This document shows positions 1 through 7,416 of a stretch of DNA of 14,442 bases, one piece after another; the first letter of the stretch is position 1, and each line of letters opens with the position of its first letter. A program made the translations under genes and the position numbers. Where the stretch lies: contig CAJXMS010000023.1 of the NCBI GenBank assembly GCA_913056475.1, forward strand, positions 1 to 14,442, read 5' to 3'. The notes beneath the pieces were generated by a model. The model saw nothing but the letters and a program-made list of their open reading frames with translations, had not been told where the DNA came from and did no database searches. This DNA is from an uncultured Bacteroidota bacterium. GTDB lineage: Bacteria; Bacteroidota; Bacteroidia; Flavobacteriales; Schleiferiaceae.

Positions 1-165
1 GTCTATAAAGGCATGCCCATCCACCTGGGTTCCACGTAAGGCGGCAAAGAGAAATCCCGGGGCTACCTTTCGGGAGTCCAGCGCCAGCCCTTTAACGCCG
101 GCCTGGGTATCCCCGGCCGTTCGGAGCAAGGCCACGCCGTAGAGTATGTCCCGCAGTGTTTTCAT
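1..165 (-). CDS. murE: MurE, UDP-MurNAc-tripeptide synthetase (N-terminal fragment)
   Basis: Only the first 55 codons lie in the window; the gene runs off the left edge. MurE is a cytoplasmic ATP-dependent ligase that adds the third amino acid (usually meso-diaminopimelate in Bacteroidota) to UDP-MurNAc-L-Ala-D-Glu. The visible part starts MKTLRDILYGV and contains LALDSRKVAPGFLFAALRG followed by DGHAFI. This is the conserved substrate-binding N-terminal motif of Mur ligases (DSR.V.PG.LF.A..G...DG..FI). The ATG overlaps the TGA of the upstream ftsI as ATGA, so translation is probably coupled. MurF shares a related N-terminal motif, but the position right after ftsI in the division/wall cluster favours MurE. 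The ATP-binding domain and the residues that choose the third amino acid are outside the window. Confidence 0.87.
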   Translation of the reverse strand, partial: MKTLRDILYGVALLRTAGDTQAGVKGLALDSRKVAPGFLFAALRGTQVDGHAFID

Positions 166-2153
166 CCCAGTTTTAGTTCTATCAGTTGTTTGGTAGTGAG
201 CACCGTCCCAGCGGGAGGATAGTGCCAGTTTACCCGGCCATTGCCATTTATTTTTACCTGAAAGCCCAGATTTTCCAGCCGGCTAAGCAGAGCCGCGCCG
301 GGCAGTCCTTTGAGGGAGGGGAGAGGCTTACCGGGGCGGAGAGCCCGGAGGGTGGCCTTGATATCGGCCTGCCGGCCAAAGGTGTCCTTCCTAGCCAGGG
401 GCTTTTCGGTCAAAAGCGGCTTGGGAGCGGCGGCAAAGATGTTCTCCGCAATGTTCCGGAAAACGGGCGCCGCTACGGCTGATCCATAGTAGCCCCGGTG
501 ATAGTTGGGGCTGTTGATAACCACGATACAAGAGTAACGGGGCTTATCCGCGGGAAAATAGCCCACAAAAGAGGCCTGGTACTGATGTTCGGCGCCCTTC
601 CAGTAGTTGAGCTCGCAGGTGCCCGTTTTGCCGGCCAGGGGAAGTTGAGGGCTGTTTATGTTTTGGGCGGTACCGTGGGTTACTACTCTGCGAAGGAGGG
701 CTTGAAGGGCCTCGCAGGTGCGGCGGGAGCAAATGCTGGCTTGCAATACCTGGGTATTTTTCTCCTCCAGGGTGCGGCCGTGCCGGCGGGTAGCCTCCAG
801 CAACCGGGGTTTTACCATTTGGCCATCGTTGGCTACGGCATTGTATAAGCTTAAAATTTGTAGCGGCGTAAAGCTTACTTGATAGCCAAAGGCCATCCAG
901 GGAAGGCTCAGCCCGCTCCATTTTCCCTGCCCCGGGGTAGGAATAAAGGGCTGGCCCTCTCCCCGTATAGGAAGTCCCAGTTTATGGTGGAGCCCCAGGT
1001 TGTAAAGGCGGTCCACAAACTTACGGGGTTGGTCTCCGTAGTGCTGGTTTATCAACTTGACAATGCCCACGTTGCTAGAGTAGGCAAAGGCATCGGCCAG
1101 GCTTATTTCGCCGTAGCCTCCCGGCCGGCTGTCGTAGATATTAGCGTTGTAAATCCGGAGGTGTCCATTGCCGGTATTCACCCGGGTACTGGTATCGGCA
1201 AAGCCGTCTTCCAGGAGGGCCAATACGGAGGCCAGCTTAAAGGTGGAACCAGGCTCTGTACTTTCCCAGATGGCATAATTTCGTTTTTCGTAATAGGTGC
1301 CTTCCTCAGTACGGCCCAGATTGGCCAGGGCTTTAATGGCCCCGGTCTGCACGTCCATGACCACTGCCGTTCCGTGATCGGCTTCGTAGCGTTCCAGAGC
1401 GCGGAGGAGCTCGTGATGGGCTACATCCTGCATGCGGGTATCGAGGGTGCTTACCAGATCCAGGCCATTGCGGGGCTCTACCTCATAATGATCGGTAATG
1501 GGCTTCCAGTGGCCGCCTTTCACTTTTTGCTTAAGGCGCAGGCCATTACGCCCCTCAAGGATGCGTTCAAAGGCGCCTTCGAGCCCCGTGGAAAGGTGGG
1601 GTCTATCCCGTCCGATGGTTCGCTCGGCGATTTTGCCCAGCGGCATTTTGCGGTAATGCTTTTGTTCTACGATAAAGCCCCCCTTAAACTGGCCATTCTC
1701 AAAAATGGGGAGGTGGCGCAAGCGCTGCAGCTTTTGGTAACTGACCTGTTCTGCGATGGGGTAATAGCGCTGCCCTTGATTGCGTGCTTCCTGAAGTTTT
1801 TTCTCCCAGCGCGCGGCTCGGTAGAGGCCCAGCTCCTGCGCCAATCCCTTGGCCAGGGCGGGGAGCTCATTGGCAAAGGTCTCAAAGGGCACCGTCACCG
1901 GGTCAAAGTGCACGTCGTACACGGGCATCGTCGTGGCCAGCAGCTGGCCGTCGCTGCTGTAGATATTGCCCCGTTCGGCTTCGATAGGTATTTCCCGGAT
2001 TACTTCCCGCTCGGACTGTTTGCGGAGCTGCGGTCCTTCTCCAAACTGGATCACGAAAAGCTGCGCCACGATGGCCAGCGCCACCAGGATGAAGAGCACC
2101 GTAAAGGTGTAGCCATATTTCAGTATGTGGCCTTGATCAGTCATGCGCGGCAT
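162..2153 (-). CDS. ftsI: FtsI/PBP2B-type peptidoglycan D,D-transpeptidase with PASTA domain
   Basis: This is a class B penicillin-binding protein that cross-links septal peptidoglycan in the periplasm. Residues are numbered from the ATG at 2153. A cytoplasmic start and one membrane anchor (about 17-36) are followed by the PBP dimerisation region with the motif EAERGNIYSSDG (58-69). The transpeptidase domain carries all three catalytic motifs: STFK at 303-306 (acylated Ser303), SSN at 359-361 and KTG at 509-511. The last 55 or so residues (608-663) form a single PASTA-like domain, as in Bacteroidota FtsI/SpoVD-type proteins. At 663 residues the gene looks complete and intact. A second in-frame ATG at 2144 would shorten the overlap with ftsL from 17 to 8 bases and is equally plausible. 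The stop overlaps murE by four bases. Confidence 0.95.
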   Translation of the reverse strand: MPRMTDQGHILKYGYTFTVLFILVALAIVAQLFVIQFGEGPQLRKQSEREVIREIPIEAERGNIYSSDGQLLATTMPVYDVHFDPVTVPFETFANELPALAKGLAQELGLYRAARWEKKLQEARNQGQRYYPIAEQVSYQKLQRLRHLPIFENGQFKGGFIVEQKHYRKMPLGKIAERTIGRDRPHLSTGLEGAFERILEGRNGLRLKQKVKGGHWKPITDHYEVEPRNGLDLVSTLDTRMQDVAHHELLRALERYEADHGTAVVMDVQTGAIKALANLGRTEEGTYYEKRNYAIWESTEPGSTFKLASVLALLEDGFADTSTRVNTGNGHLRIYNANIYDSRPGGYGEISLADAFAYSSNVGIVKLINQHYGDQPRKFVDRLYNLGLHHKLGLPIRGEGQPFIPTPGQGKWSGLSLPWMAFGYQVSFTPLQILSLYNAVANDGQMVKPRLLEATRRHGRTLEEKNTQVLQASICSRRTCEALQALLRRVVTHGTAQNINSPQLPLAGKTGTCELNYWKGAEHQYQASFVGYFPADKPRYSCIVVINSPNYHRGYYGSAVAAPVFRNIAENIFAAAPKPLLTEKPLARKDTFGRQADIKATLRALRPGKPLPSLKGLPGAALLSRLENLGFQVKINGNGRVNWHYPPAGTVLTTKQLIELKLG

Positions 2154-2484
2154 CCTTCTTGGGGGAGCGTGGTTTGATAATAACAGGCGGGCTGACGGGC
2201 TCTTGTAGCCCCATTTTTTTGGCGCGGCGGGCTATTCGCGACTCCATTCTCTCGTTCATTAGGCGGGTATGGAGGCTTATGTACTCAGAACTGAGTTCTT
2301 TTACCTGTTCCTGCAGTTCCGCAATGCGGTAAACTTTTCGTTCGGCGGCGTGGCTACTGGCGATCATGACCATGCCCAGCACCCCCAGATATACCAGGAA
2401 GGGCCACTGCGCGGCCCAGCGGGGGGAGGTCAGAAAGCGGCCGGTAATCAGCTTGCGCAGGGAGGGGCGATCTTTATTGGTCAT
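2137..2484 (-). CDS. ftsL: FtsL-like cell division protein
   Basis: This is a short bitopic membrane protein of 115 residues with the FtsL layout: a basic cytoplasmic tail (1-26), one membrane segment around residues 27-43, then a heptad-like helical stretch (about 50-85: RIAELQEQVKELSSEYISLH) that would form the periplasmic coiled coil, and a basic C-terminus. FtsL-type proteins sit in the divisome with FtsB/FtsQ and activate FtsW/FtsI. Bacteroidota have a divergent FtsL at exactly this place, between rsmH and ftsI, so the name rests on topology and position as much as on sequence. I chose the ATG at 2484 (MTNKDRPS), which overlaps rsmH by 11 bases. An ATG at 2529 would add 15 Pro/Ala-rich residues and lengthen the overlap to 56 bases. 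Confidence 0.82.
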   Translation of the reverse strand: MTNKDRPSLRKLITGRFLTSPRWAAQWPFLVYLGVLGMVMIASSHAAERKVYRIAELQEQVKELSSEYISLHTRLMNERMESRIARRAKKMGLQEPVSPPVIIKPRSPKKDAAHD

Positions 2485-3376
2485 CTTCCCGGGCTTTTTG
2501 AGCGGCGCGCAGGCGGGCACTGCGGGCACGCGGGTTGGCTTCTATTTCCTGGTCCTGAGCGAAAATGGGTTTACGGGTTAAAGGCGCTAACGGCCGCTGC
2601 AGGTGGCCGTAAAAGTCTTTTTGGGGCCGTCCCTCGGTATTGCCGTAGCGAAAGAAGTTTTTCACCAGGCGATCTTCCAGGGAGTGGTAGCTTAAGCATA
2701 CCGCTCTTCCGCCCGGTTTAAGGAGAGGGGGCAGCTGCTGGAGAAATTCTTCTATGGCGCTGAGTTCCTCATTGACCACTATCCGGATGGCCTGAAATAC
2801 TTGAGCGAGGAAGCGGTTTTCCCGCTGAGGAGCGGCCAGGCTACGAGCGGTTTCTTTGAGCTGTGCCGTTGTTTCCAGGGGGCGGGCCTTTACTATCATC
2901 CGGGCCAGACGGCCGGCCTGGCTGATTTCGCCGTATGGCTTAAAAATACGGCGGAGTTCCGCCTCCGGATAATGATTCAGTAGCTGGGCGGCGGTGAGGG
3001 GTTTATCAGGATTCATGCGCATGTCCAGGGGGCCTTCATGGCGGAGGCTAAAACCTCTTTCGGCGGCATCAAATTGATGAGAGGATACGCCAAAATCGGC
3101 CAGGAGACCATCGACCTGCGCTACTCCGTGCAGCCGCAAAAGCCGGCGTAGGTGGCGGAAATTACCTTGCAGTAGGGTAAAGCGTTCATCGGCGGGGGCA
3201 TTAGGCGCGGCGGCGGGATCTTGGTCCAGGCCATAGAGCCGGCCCCCTTGCAGCGTCTCCAGGATAAGCCGGCTATGGCCGCCTCCCCCCAGGGTGGCAT
3301 CTACATAGGTGCCTCCGGGCTTTAGATTAAGCCAGGCCAGGCTTTCACCGGGCAGGGCGGCCTTATGATATGGCAT
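2474..3376 (-). CDS. rsmH: RsmH (MraW), 16S rRNA cytosine-1402 N4-methyltransferase
   Basis: RsmH uses S-adenosylmethionine to methylate N4 of C1402 in 16S rRNA, in the ribosomal P site. From the ATG at 3376 the protein has 300 residues, normal for the family. It starts PYHKAALPGES (compare the usual H.PVLL.E), then has the SAM-binding motif VDATLGGGGHS at 25-35, the acidic loop LLADFGVSS at 91-99, a central helical insert and the family signature SYHSLEDR at 229-236. The last residues are basic. Four in-frame ATGs are stacked at 3388, 3385, 3382 and 3376, all inside the poly-Asp codons at the end of mraZ. I chose the last because it gives the shortest overlap (14 bases) and the usual N-terminus. 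The 3' end overlaps ftsL by 11 bases. Confidence 0.95.
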   Translation of the reverse strand: MPYHKAALPGESLAWLNLKPGGTYVDATLGGGGHSRLILETLQGGRLYGLDQDPAAAPNAPADERFTLLQGNFRHLRRLLRLHGVAQVDGLLADFGVSSHQFDAAERGFSLRHEGPLDMRMNPDKPLTAAQLLNHYPEAELRRIFKPYGEISQAGRLARMIVKARPLETTAQLKETARSLAAPQRENRFLAQVFQAIRIVVNEELSAIEEFLQQLPPLLKPGGRAVCLSYHSLEDRLVKNFFRYGNTEGRPQKDFYGHLQRPLAPLTRKPIFAQDQEIEANPRARSARLRAAQKAREDDQ

Positions 3377-3842
3377 CGTCATCATCATCGTCGTTAAAGC
3401 TGCCCATTACTTCTTCGGCCAGCTGGCCGAAGTCATCATCTGAAACATCGATGGAGGCTTCGTAACGCTGTTTATCCCATACCTCGATGAGATTGGCTGC
3501 GGCCGCCAGGGTCAGTTCCCCCTGGAGTTCAGCGTACTGCATCAGGTCTTTAGGGACATTGATGCGTCCGTTTCCGTCCAGCTCCACCAGCTTCAGACCA
3601 GCGGTAAACATGCGGATGAAGTCGTTATTCTTTTTGACGAAGCGGTTGAGCTTATTGACTTTACCCATCACCTTTTCCCATTCCTGCATGGGGTAGAGCT
3701 CCAAACAGGGCTGAAATACACTGCGCTTAAGCACAAACCCCTCTGCCAGGAAAGGCTGCAGCTGACGCTTCAGGCCGCGTGGTATGGCCAGGCGCCCTTT
3801 TGCGTCCATTTTGCACTCGTGTACCCCTATCAGGTTCAGCAT
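3363..3842 (-). CDS. mraZ: MraZ, transcriptional regulator of the division/wall cluster
   Basis: MraZ is a DNA-binding protein with two AbrB-like (SpoVT/MraZ fold) half-domains that assembles into rings. In E. coli it represses its own dcw operon by binding TGGG direct repeats. Numbered from the ATG at 3842, the protein has 159 residues, with the two signature motifs DAKGR at 13-17 and DGNGR at 89-93, each followed by hydrophobic residues and Pro. The start MLNLIGVHECKMD matches the family; a longer reading to 3890 would add 16 residues running through the promoter, so I reject it. The C-terminus is unusual: an acidic region ending in six Asp (151-156), encoded by GAT/GAC repeats that also hold the start codons of rsmH. 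It is the first gene of the cluster. Confidence 0.94.
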   Translation of the reverse strand: MLNLIGVHECKMDAKGRLAIPRGLKRQLQPFLAEGFVLKRSVFQPCLELYPMQEWEKVMGKVNKLNRFVKKNNDFIRMFTAGLKLVELDGNGRINVPKDLMQYAELQGELTLAAAANLIEVWDKQRYEASIDVSDDDFGQLAEEVMGSFNDDDDDDAIS

Positions 3843-3867
3843 TTTATGGTTTTTCCACTTCTTGACC

Positions 3868-3875
3868 CAAAAGTA
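3868..3875 (-). promoter_or_regulatory. Candidate mraZ promoter -10 element (TACTTTTG)
   Basis: Read on the minus strand, this is an exact match to the Bacteroidota -10 consensus TAnnTTTG. It ends 25 bases before the mraZ ATG, which predicts a short leader of roughly 18-20 bases. The expected -33 region (about 3893-3897) falls inside the TGGG repeats, so a protein bound there would block polymerase. No strong -33 TTG is visible. The match is seen in the sequence; its use as a promoter is inferred. Confidence 0.55.
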
Positions 3876-3884
3876 TAAAGATAA

Positions 3885-3909
3885 CTCCACATTTTCCCAC
3901 TTAGTCCCT
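3885..3909 (-). promoter_or_regulatory. Candidate MraZ operator: three TGGG-type direct repeats at 10-base period
   Basis: On the minus strand there are AGGGA (3909-3905), TGGGA (3899-3895) and TGGAG (3889-3885), each separated by exactly five bases. The known MraZ site in E. coli is a set of TGGGN direct repeats with five-base spacers upstream of mraZ. Only the middle copy is perfect; the outer two each have one mismatch. Location directly upstream of the -10 element and of mraZ itself supports autoregulation. Confidence 0.55.
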
Positions 3910-4006
3910 AAAGTGTTGAAAAGTTTTCCTATTGCATGGGTATATGGACTTTAAATCCTTATTTCAAAACACTTAAAATCAGCATTTTAAAAGAATAAGA
4001 TAATTG

Positions 4007-4040
4007 TGGTAAAAAGTGGGTAACTTTTGGGTAGTTTGGG
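4007..4040 (+). repeat. Second TGGG repeat cluster, opposite orientation
   Basis: On the plus strand TGGT starts at 4007 and TGGG at 4017, 4028 and 4037, so the spacings are 10, 11 and 9 bases. This resembles the MraZ-type repeat pattern but points away from mraZ and lies about 165 bases upstream of its ATG. It could be a distal operator that helps a ring-shaped MraZ loop the DNA, or chance in a G-rich stretch. The repeats are visible; any function is inferred. Confidence 0.35.
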
Positions 4041-4155
4041 CAGAGGAAAGCCGTTTTAACCCCCGTAGGTGGGGGGAGCATGGGGAGGCAATAGGAGAGG
4101 GGGGACGCTCCCACATTTGGCCGGGAGGCCTCAAAATAAAAGCGGGCGGGAGGTG

Positions 4156-6771
4156 CTAGCGCAGGGCGTAATTGATGACGGTGCCGTCGAGGCTGTAGGT
4201 GATGAGGTTAAGGGTACGGTTGCGCCGGAGGGAGCCCATGTCAAAGGGGCCCTGGGCAAATACCGGGAAGCCGGGATAGGAGCGCCCCTCGGCGTCATAA
4301 AGGTGGATTTGCTGGGCCTCGCGGGAGAAGGCCCCCAGGTAAAACTGGCTACCGCGCTGGTAAGCCTTGGGCCGGTGGCTGATGGCTTTGGGCAGCCGGA
4401 CGGTAAAGGGCGCGTCCGGATTTTTGACGATCAATTCCGGGCCGTGCGTAAAAATGTAGCGCTCCTGGAAATAGAGAAAGTGATCAGCGGGTTTGGCAGG
4501 GTCCAGATAAAGCGATTCGGCTGTGCCGCGGGGGTGGATCACGTAGAGCTGGCCGGAATTGCTATTGGCCAGTAATTCGGATTTTTTAAGGGTTTGGGCT
4601 GCTTTGAGGTAAAAGCGGCTCTTGAGCTCGGGGATCTGTTTTTCCAGCTGAAAACGTTCCTGCCCCCGGCGATTGAGTTGGTAAAGCTTACCACTCTGGC
4701 TGAGGCATACGATGATGTCACGTCCGGCTACGCTGAAGTGCTGGGGGGCTCCTATCAGGGGGCTTCTGGCTTCTTTAAATTGCCATCCGGGTGTAGGCTC
4801 CCCCCGGATGGAGTAGTTGAGCAGGCGTTTACCTGCGGGCACCAGAAGCCGGTATTGGCGGGCCTGGTCATAATTGAAAACGCCCATGGGGGCGCTGGCT
4901 GCCCGGGGGAGCTCTACGGGGAAACCTTCTACGGGGCGGCCCAGCAGATCGATCATGTAGATTTTTTGGGCGGTGTTAAAGACCAGTTGGAGGTGTTGGT
5001 TTTTGTAGCGATCTACTTGATGGATAGGGCCCAGGATGGGGCCGTCTAAGGCTACTTTCCAGCGCACTTTTCCGTCGTGAGAAATAAGGTAGAGGAGGTT
5101 GTTTTCGGTTTGCAGGGCTACGTCGTATCCACCGGTCATATGGTTTTGCACGAGCTGAGGCTCGCCGGTGGGCTGTTCGGGTAAGGAGAGGCTCCACTGA
5201 CGGTTTACGGGGCTTTGCCGCTGTTCGCGATGGCCCAGGGCTGCCGTGAGGTAGCTGGCCTCCTGGCGGGCGGTGATCTGGAGTCCGGCCCAGTTAAGAC
5301 GCTGTAAAGGCGAGGCGCGGCCGATAGCTGGGCTTTCCGGGGCAAGGTCCTGGAGAAGTTGCTGGGCCTCGGGGGCGGTGCCCATCACCAAGAGATGACC
5401 GGCATCTCCCAGGCTCTCGCGTACCCTTTGGTAGGTCTCACTTTCCTTCATGGTGCTGCCCGCCTTGAGGTCATTGATGACCAATTTGAGCGCTGCCCGG
5501 CTCTGGGCAAAAAGCACGAAGTGCTCTAAGATGGTATAAAAAGGATGGTGGAAATCTTGAAAAACTTTGCCGTAAAGGCGTGGCAGCAGGTTGGTTGCTT
5601 TTATCTGATGAATAAGGTACCCCCGGTAGCCGCTTACGTACTGGGTGTCAGTAAAAGGCCGCAGGGATTTTTTTACCTGCTGGGGCGCACCGCGGTAGCG
5701 GAAGTAAGCAAAACGGGGGCTTTGGCCTTCTTGCCGGCCCACCTGGAAAATGCCGGCTTCATTATCTACCCAGCGCTCAAAGAGGGGGGCGGGCGAGGTG
5801 GGTAATTTTTGGAGTACCTGCTGGTGGAGGTCCAGCCGTCCTTTTTGGCGGAGGTATTCCCGGTAGTTTCGGTAATACTGCCCGCTATTGCCTATATTGA
5901 GATGCAGCCAAAAACCGGCCCCGGCCGGGACGATGGCGGGGCTTTCCGGGCGGTGGGTGGAGAGATTCTGGAATACCTGGAGATAGGAAGCCTCTTCGGT
6001 GGGCGGGAGCACTATCCCGCTGAGGTAGAGCTGCTCGGGGTCGGTTTGCAGGTCTATCTGGGCCCAGCTACCCAGCTCAGGCAATACAGGGAGCTCAGCC
6101 GCTGGCAGGAGTTTTTTTAGGAGGGCCGGTGCTTTCTCGAGTTGCAGCATTAGGCTGGCGGGCATGCTCTCGTTGCTAGCGGATAGGGCCTGTACAAAGT
6201 TGCTGTCCTGACGCAAATTATACTGGGCTTGCTGTTGCCGTAAGGCGGCCTGCACCAGGGTAGGGCCAGGGGAGGCGATGAGGTGATTTTCCACATTGGC
6301 CAGGTGGAGTTGAGCTCCTTCTGGTGATTGGAAACCGTAGATCTCAAAGCCGGCGTAAGTACTGCGCTCGAGCGTCCAACCGGCTTCCTTCAGGGCGGGC
6401 GCGAGGCGCCGTTCAAAGGCCGGTGCCGAGGGGCTTACATACAGCCACTCGTAGCGCTTGGCACCAGCGAGGTGCAGGCTAAAGAAGGCTTCCCGATCTT
6501 TCCAGTAGGCTTCCCAGGCCTTGCCGTCCAGCGCGTTGCGCAGACTTTTAAAGTAATGACCTAAATTTTGCAGGCCTTCCAGGGCTTGCAGATCGGCGTA
6601 AACCTGACTTTCTTGAGCTTTGGCGGGCAAAGCGGCAACTTCGGGTACCTGCATTACCATCACGGCCGAAGTAGGAATAAGCCGATAAGGATCGCCCTGG
6701 GGCTCTTCAGGGCCGGTGCAGGCCCCCAAGAGTAATAGCAAGGATAGGCTAATGGTAAAAAATCGACTCAT
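4156..6771 (-). CDS. Large predicted lipoprotein, DUF3352-like region plus C-terminal beta-propeller-like repeats
   Basis: Function unknown. The protein has 871 residues from the ATG at 6771; a TTG three codons earlier is less likely. It begins with a lipoprotein signal peptide: MSRFF, a Leu-rich core and the lipobox LLGAC, with Cys18 as the lipidated residue. Acidic residues follow soon after (CTGPEEP), which in Bacteroidota can mark export to the outer membrane or surface. Residues of about 20-515 resemble DUF3352-type proteins, with a phrase such as HLIASPGPTLVQAAL; this is recognition from memory. From about 525 to the end there are several PQQ/WD-like blades of the form LYLISHDGKVRWKV, KIYMIDLLGRPVEGFPVEL and IHLYDAEGRSYPGFP. 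It lies downstream of rnhB, 39 bases after the rnhB stop, with its own candidate promoter. I infer an envelope-associated protein, but no catalytic motif is visible. Confidence 0.8.
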   Translation of the reverse strand: MSRFFTISLSLLLLLGACTGPEEPQGDPYRLIPTSAVMVMQVPEVAALPAKAQESQVYADLQALEGLQNLGHYFKSLRNALDGKAWEAYWKDREAFFSLHLAGAKRYEWLYVSPSAPAFERRLAPALKEAGWTLERSTYAGFEIYGFQSPEGAQLHLANVENHLIASPGPTLVQAALRQQQAQYNLRQDSNFVQALSASNESMPASLMLQLEKAPALLKKLLPAAELPVLPELGSWAQIDLQTDPEQLYLSGIVLPPTEEASYLQVFQNLSTHRPESPAIVPAGAGFWLHLNIGNSGQYYRNYREYLRQKGRLDLHQQVLQKLPTSPAPLFERWVDNEAGIFQVGRQEGQSPRFAYFRYRGAPQQVKKSLRPFTDTQYVSGYRGYLIHQIKATNLLPRLYGKVFQDFHHPFYTILEHFVLFAQSRAALKLVINDLKAGSTMKESETYQRVRESLGDAGHLLVMGTAPEAQQLLQDLAPESPAIGRASPLQRLNWAGLQITARQEASYLTAALGHREQRQSPVNRQWSLSLPEQPTGEPQLVQNHMTGGYDVALQTENNLLYLISHDGKVRWKVALDGPILGPIHQVDRYKNQHLQLVFNTAQKIYMIDLLGRPVEGFPVELPRAASAPMGVFNYDQARQYRLLVPAGKRLLNYSIRGEPTPGWQFKEARSPLIGAPQHFSVAGRDIIVCLSQSGKLYQLNRRGQERFQLEKQIPELKSRFYLKAAQTLKKSELLANSNSGQLYVIHPRGTAESLYLDPAKPADHFLYFQERYIFTHGPELIVKNPDAPFTVRLPKAISHRPKAYQRGSQFYLGAFSREAQQIHLYDAEGRSYPGFPVFAQGPFDMGSLRRNRTLNLITYSLDGTVINYALR

Positions 6772-6790
6772 TCTTTCCAAGGCTGGCCCA

Positions 6791-6798
6791 CAAAGGTA
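6791..6798 (-). promoter_or_regulatory. Candidate -10 element (TACCTTTG) for the lipoprotein gene
   Basis: This is an exact minus-strand match to the Bacteroidota -10 consensus TAnnTTTG in the 39-base gap between rnhB and the lipoprotein gene. It ends 19 bases before the ATG at 6771. The -33 position is AT-rich and has no clear TTG. It suggests the lipoprotein can be transcribed separately from rnhB. Confidence 0.5.
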
Positions 6799-6810
6799 AA
6801 ACGAATGTTA

Positions 6811-7416
6811 CTATTTAAAATCCAGGTAAGCTTGCTTGCTTTTGAGCAGGAAGCTGCGGCGGTGCCAGGGGCTGGGTCCTACCTGGTTCAGGGCTTCTCG
6901 GTGGTATTTAGTAGGATATCCCTTATTGCTCTTCCAGGCATAAGCCGGGTAGCGCTCATGAAGCTGCCTCATGAAGCGGTCCCGGTGTACTTTGGCCAGG
7001 ATAGAAGCCGCTGCTATGGCCACAAAGCGGTCATCGCCTCCTACGAAGCATTGATGAGGAAGGTCCTGGTAGGGGCGAAAGCGGTTGCCATCGATCAAAA
7101 GCTGCTGCGGCCGCAAGGAAAGCTTATCGAGGGCCTGGTGCATAGCGGTAAAAGAAGCGTGGAGGATATTGAGTTGGTCTATACCGGCCGGTGAAACGTG
7201 AGCTACCGCCCAGGCACTCGCTTCGGCTTGAATACGGGCGGCCCAGGATTCTCGCTGGCGGGGAGGGAGTTTTTTGCTGTCGCGCAAGCTCAGATCTGTC
7301 GGCACATCGTGCCAGATAACCGCCGCCGCGGTAACGGGTCCCGCCAGGCAGCCGCGCCCTGCTTCATCACAGCCGGCTTCCAGGCCTTCCGCCTGCCAGG
7401 AAGGGTGTAGTTTCAT
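6811..7416 (-). CDS. rnhB: Ribonuclease HII
   Basis: RNase HII cuts RNA in RNA/DNA hybrids and starts removal of single misincorporated ribonucleotides. From the ATG at 7416 it has 201 residues, the usual length. Motifs: GCDEAGRGCLAGPV at 15-28, with Asp17 and Glu18 of the active site; LLIDGN with Asp109; GGDD with Asp128 as the likely fourth acidic ligand; then AAASILAKVHRDR (about 135-147) and the C-terminal WHRRSF. All catalytic residues appear present, so it should be active. I chose the ATG at 7416 because it overlaps the TGA of the upstream glycosyltransferase as ATGA; the earlier ATG at 7446 would add ten residues inside that gene. Cotranscription with the glycosyltransferase is likely from the overlap; the two functions are not obviously linked. 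Confidence 0.96.
   Translation of the reverse strand: MKLHPSWQAEGLEAGCDEAGRGCLAGPVTAAAVIWHDVPTDLSLRDSKKLPPRQRESWAARIQAEASAWAVAHVSPAGIDQLNILHASFTAMHQALDKLSLRPQQLLIDGNRFRPYQDLPHQCFVGGDDRFVAIAAASILAKVHRDRFMRQLHERYPAYAWKSNKGYPTKYHREALNQVGPSPWHRRSFLLKSKQAYLDFK

Larger units (their letters stand above)
3843..4155. other. Intergenic control region between the lipoprotein gene and mraZ
   Basis: I see no gene in these 313 bases. The half next to mraZ (3843 to about 4020) is clearly AT-rich compared with the flanking genes and holds the candidate mraZ promoter and operator. On the plus strand at 4007-4040 there is a second cluster of four TGGT/TGGG units. The half next to the lipoprotein stop (about 4040-4155) is purine-rich and G-rich on the plus strand. 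It includes a weak inverted repeat around GGCCGGGAGGCC, but no T-run, so I do not call a terminator there. Confidence 0.6.

Noticed and set aside
879..2177. A 432-codon open frame on the plus strand, antisense to ftsI
   Set aside because: It lies wholly opposite a gene with all three penicillin-binding motifs, its translation shows no recognisable family, and long antisense frames are common in GC-richer DNA with this codon use.
3843..3890. ATG at 3890 as the start of mraZ
   Set aside because: The extra 16 residues would be encoded by the candidate -10 element and leader. The family begins at the sequence read from 3842.
4110..4140. Inverted repeat GGCCGGGAGGCC as a terminator for the lipoprotein gene
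   Set aside because: The stem is only four bases around a short loop, and no T-run follows on the minus strand.
4069..4575. A 168-codon open frame on the plus strand at the 3' end of the lipoprotein gene
   Set aside because: It is mostly antisense to the propeller region of the lipoprotein, begins in a G-rich purine tract, and has no recognisable motif or promoter.
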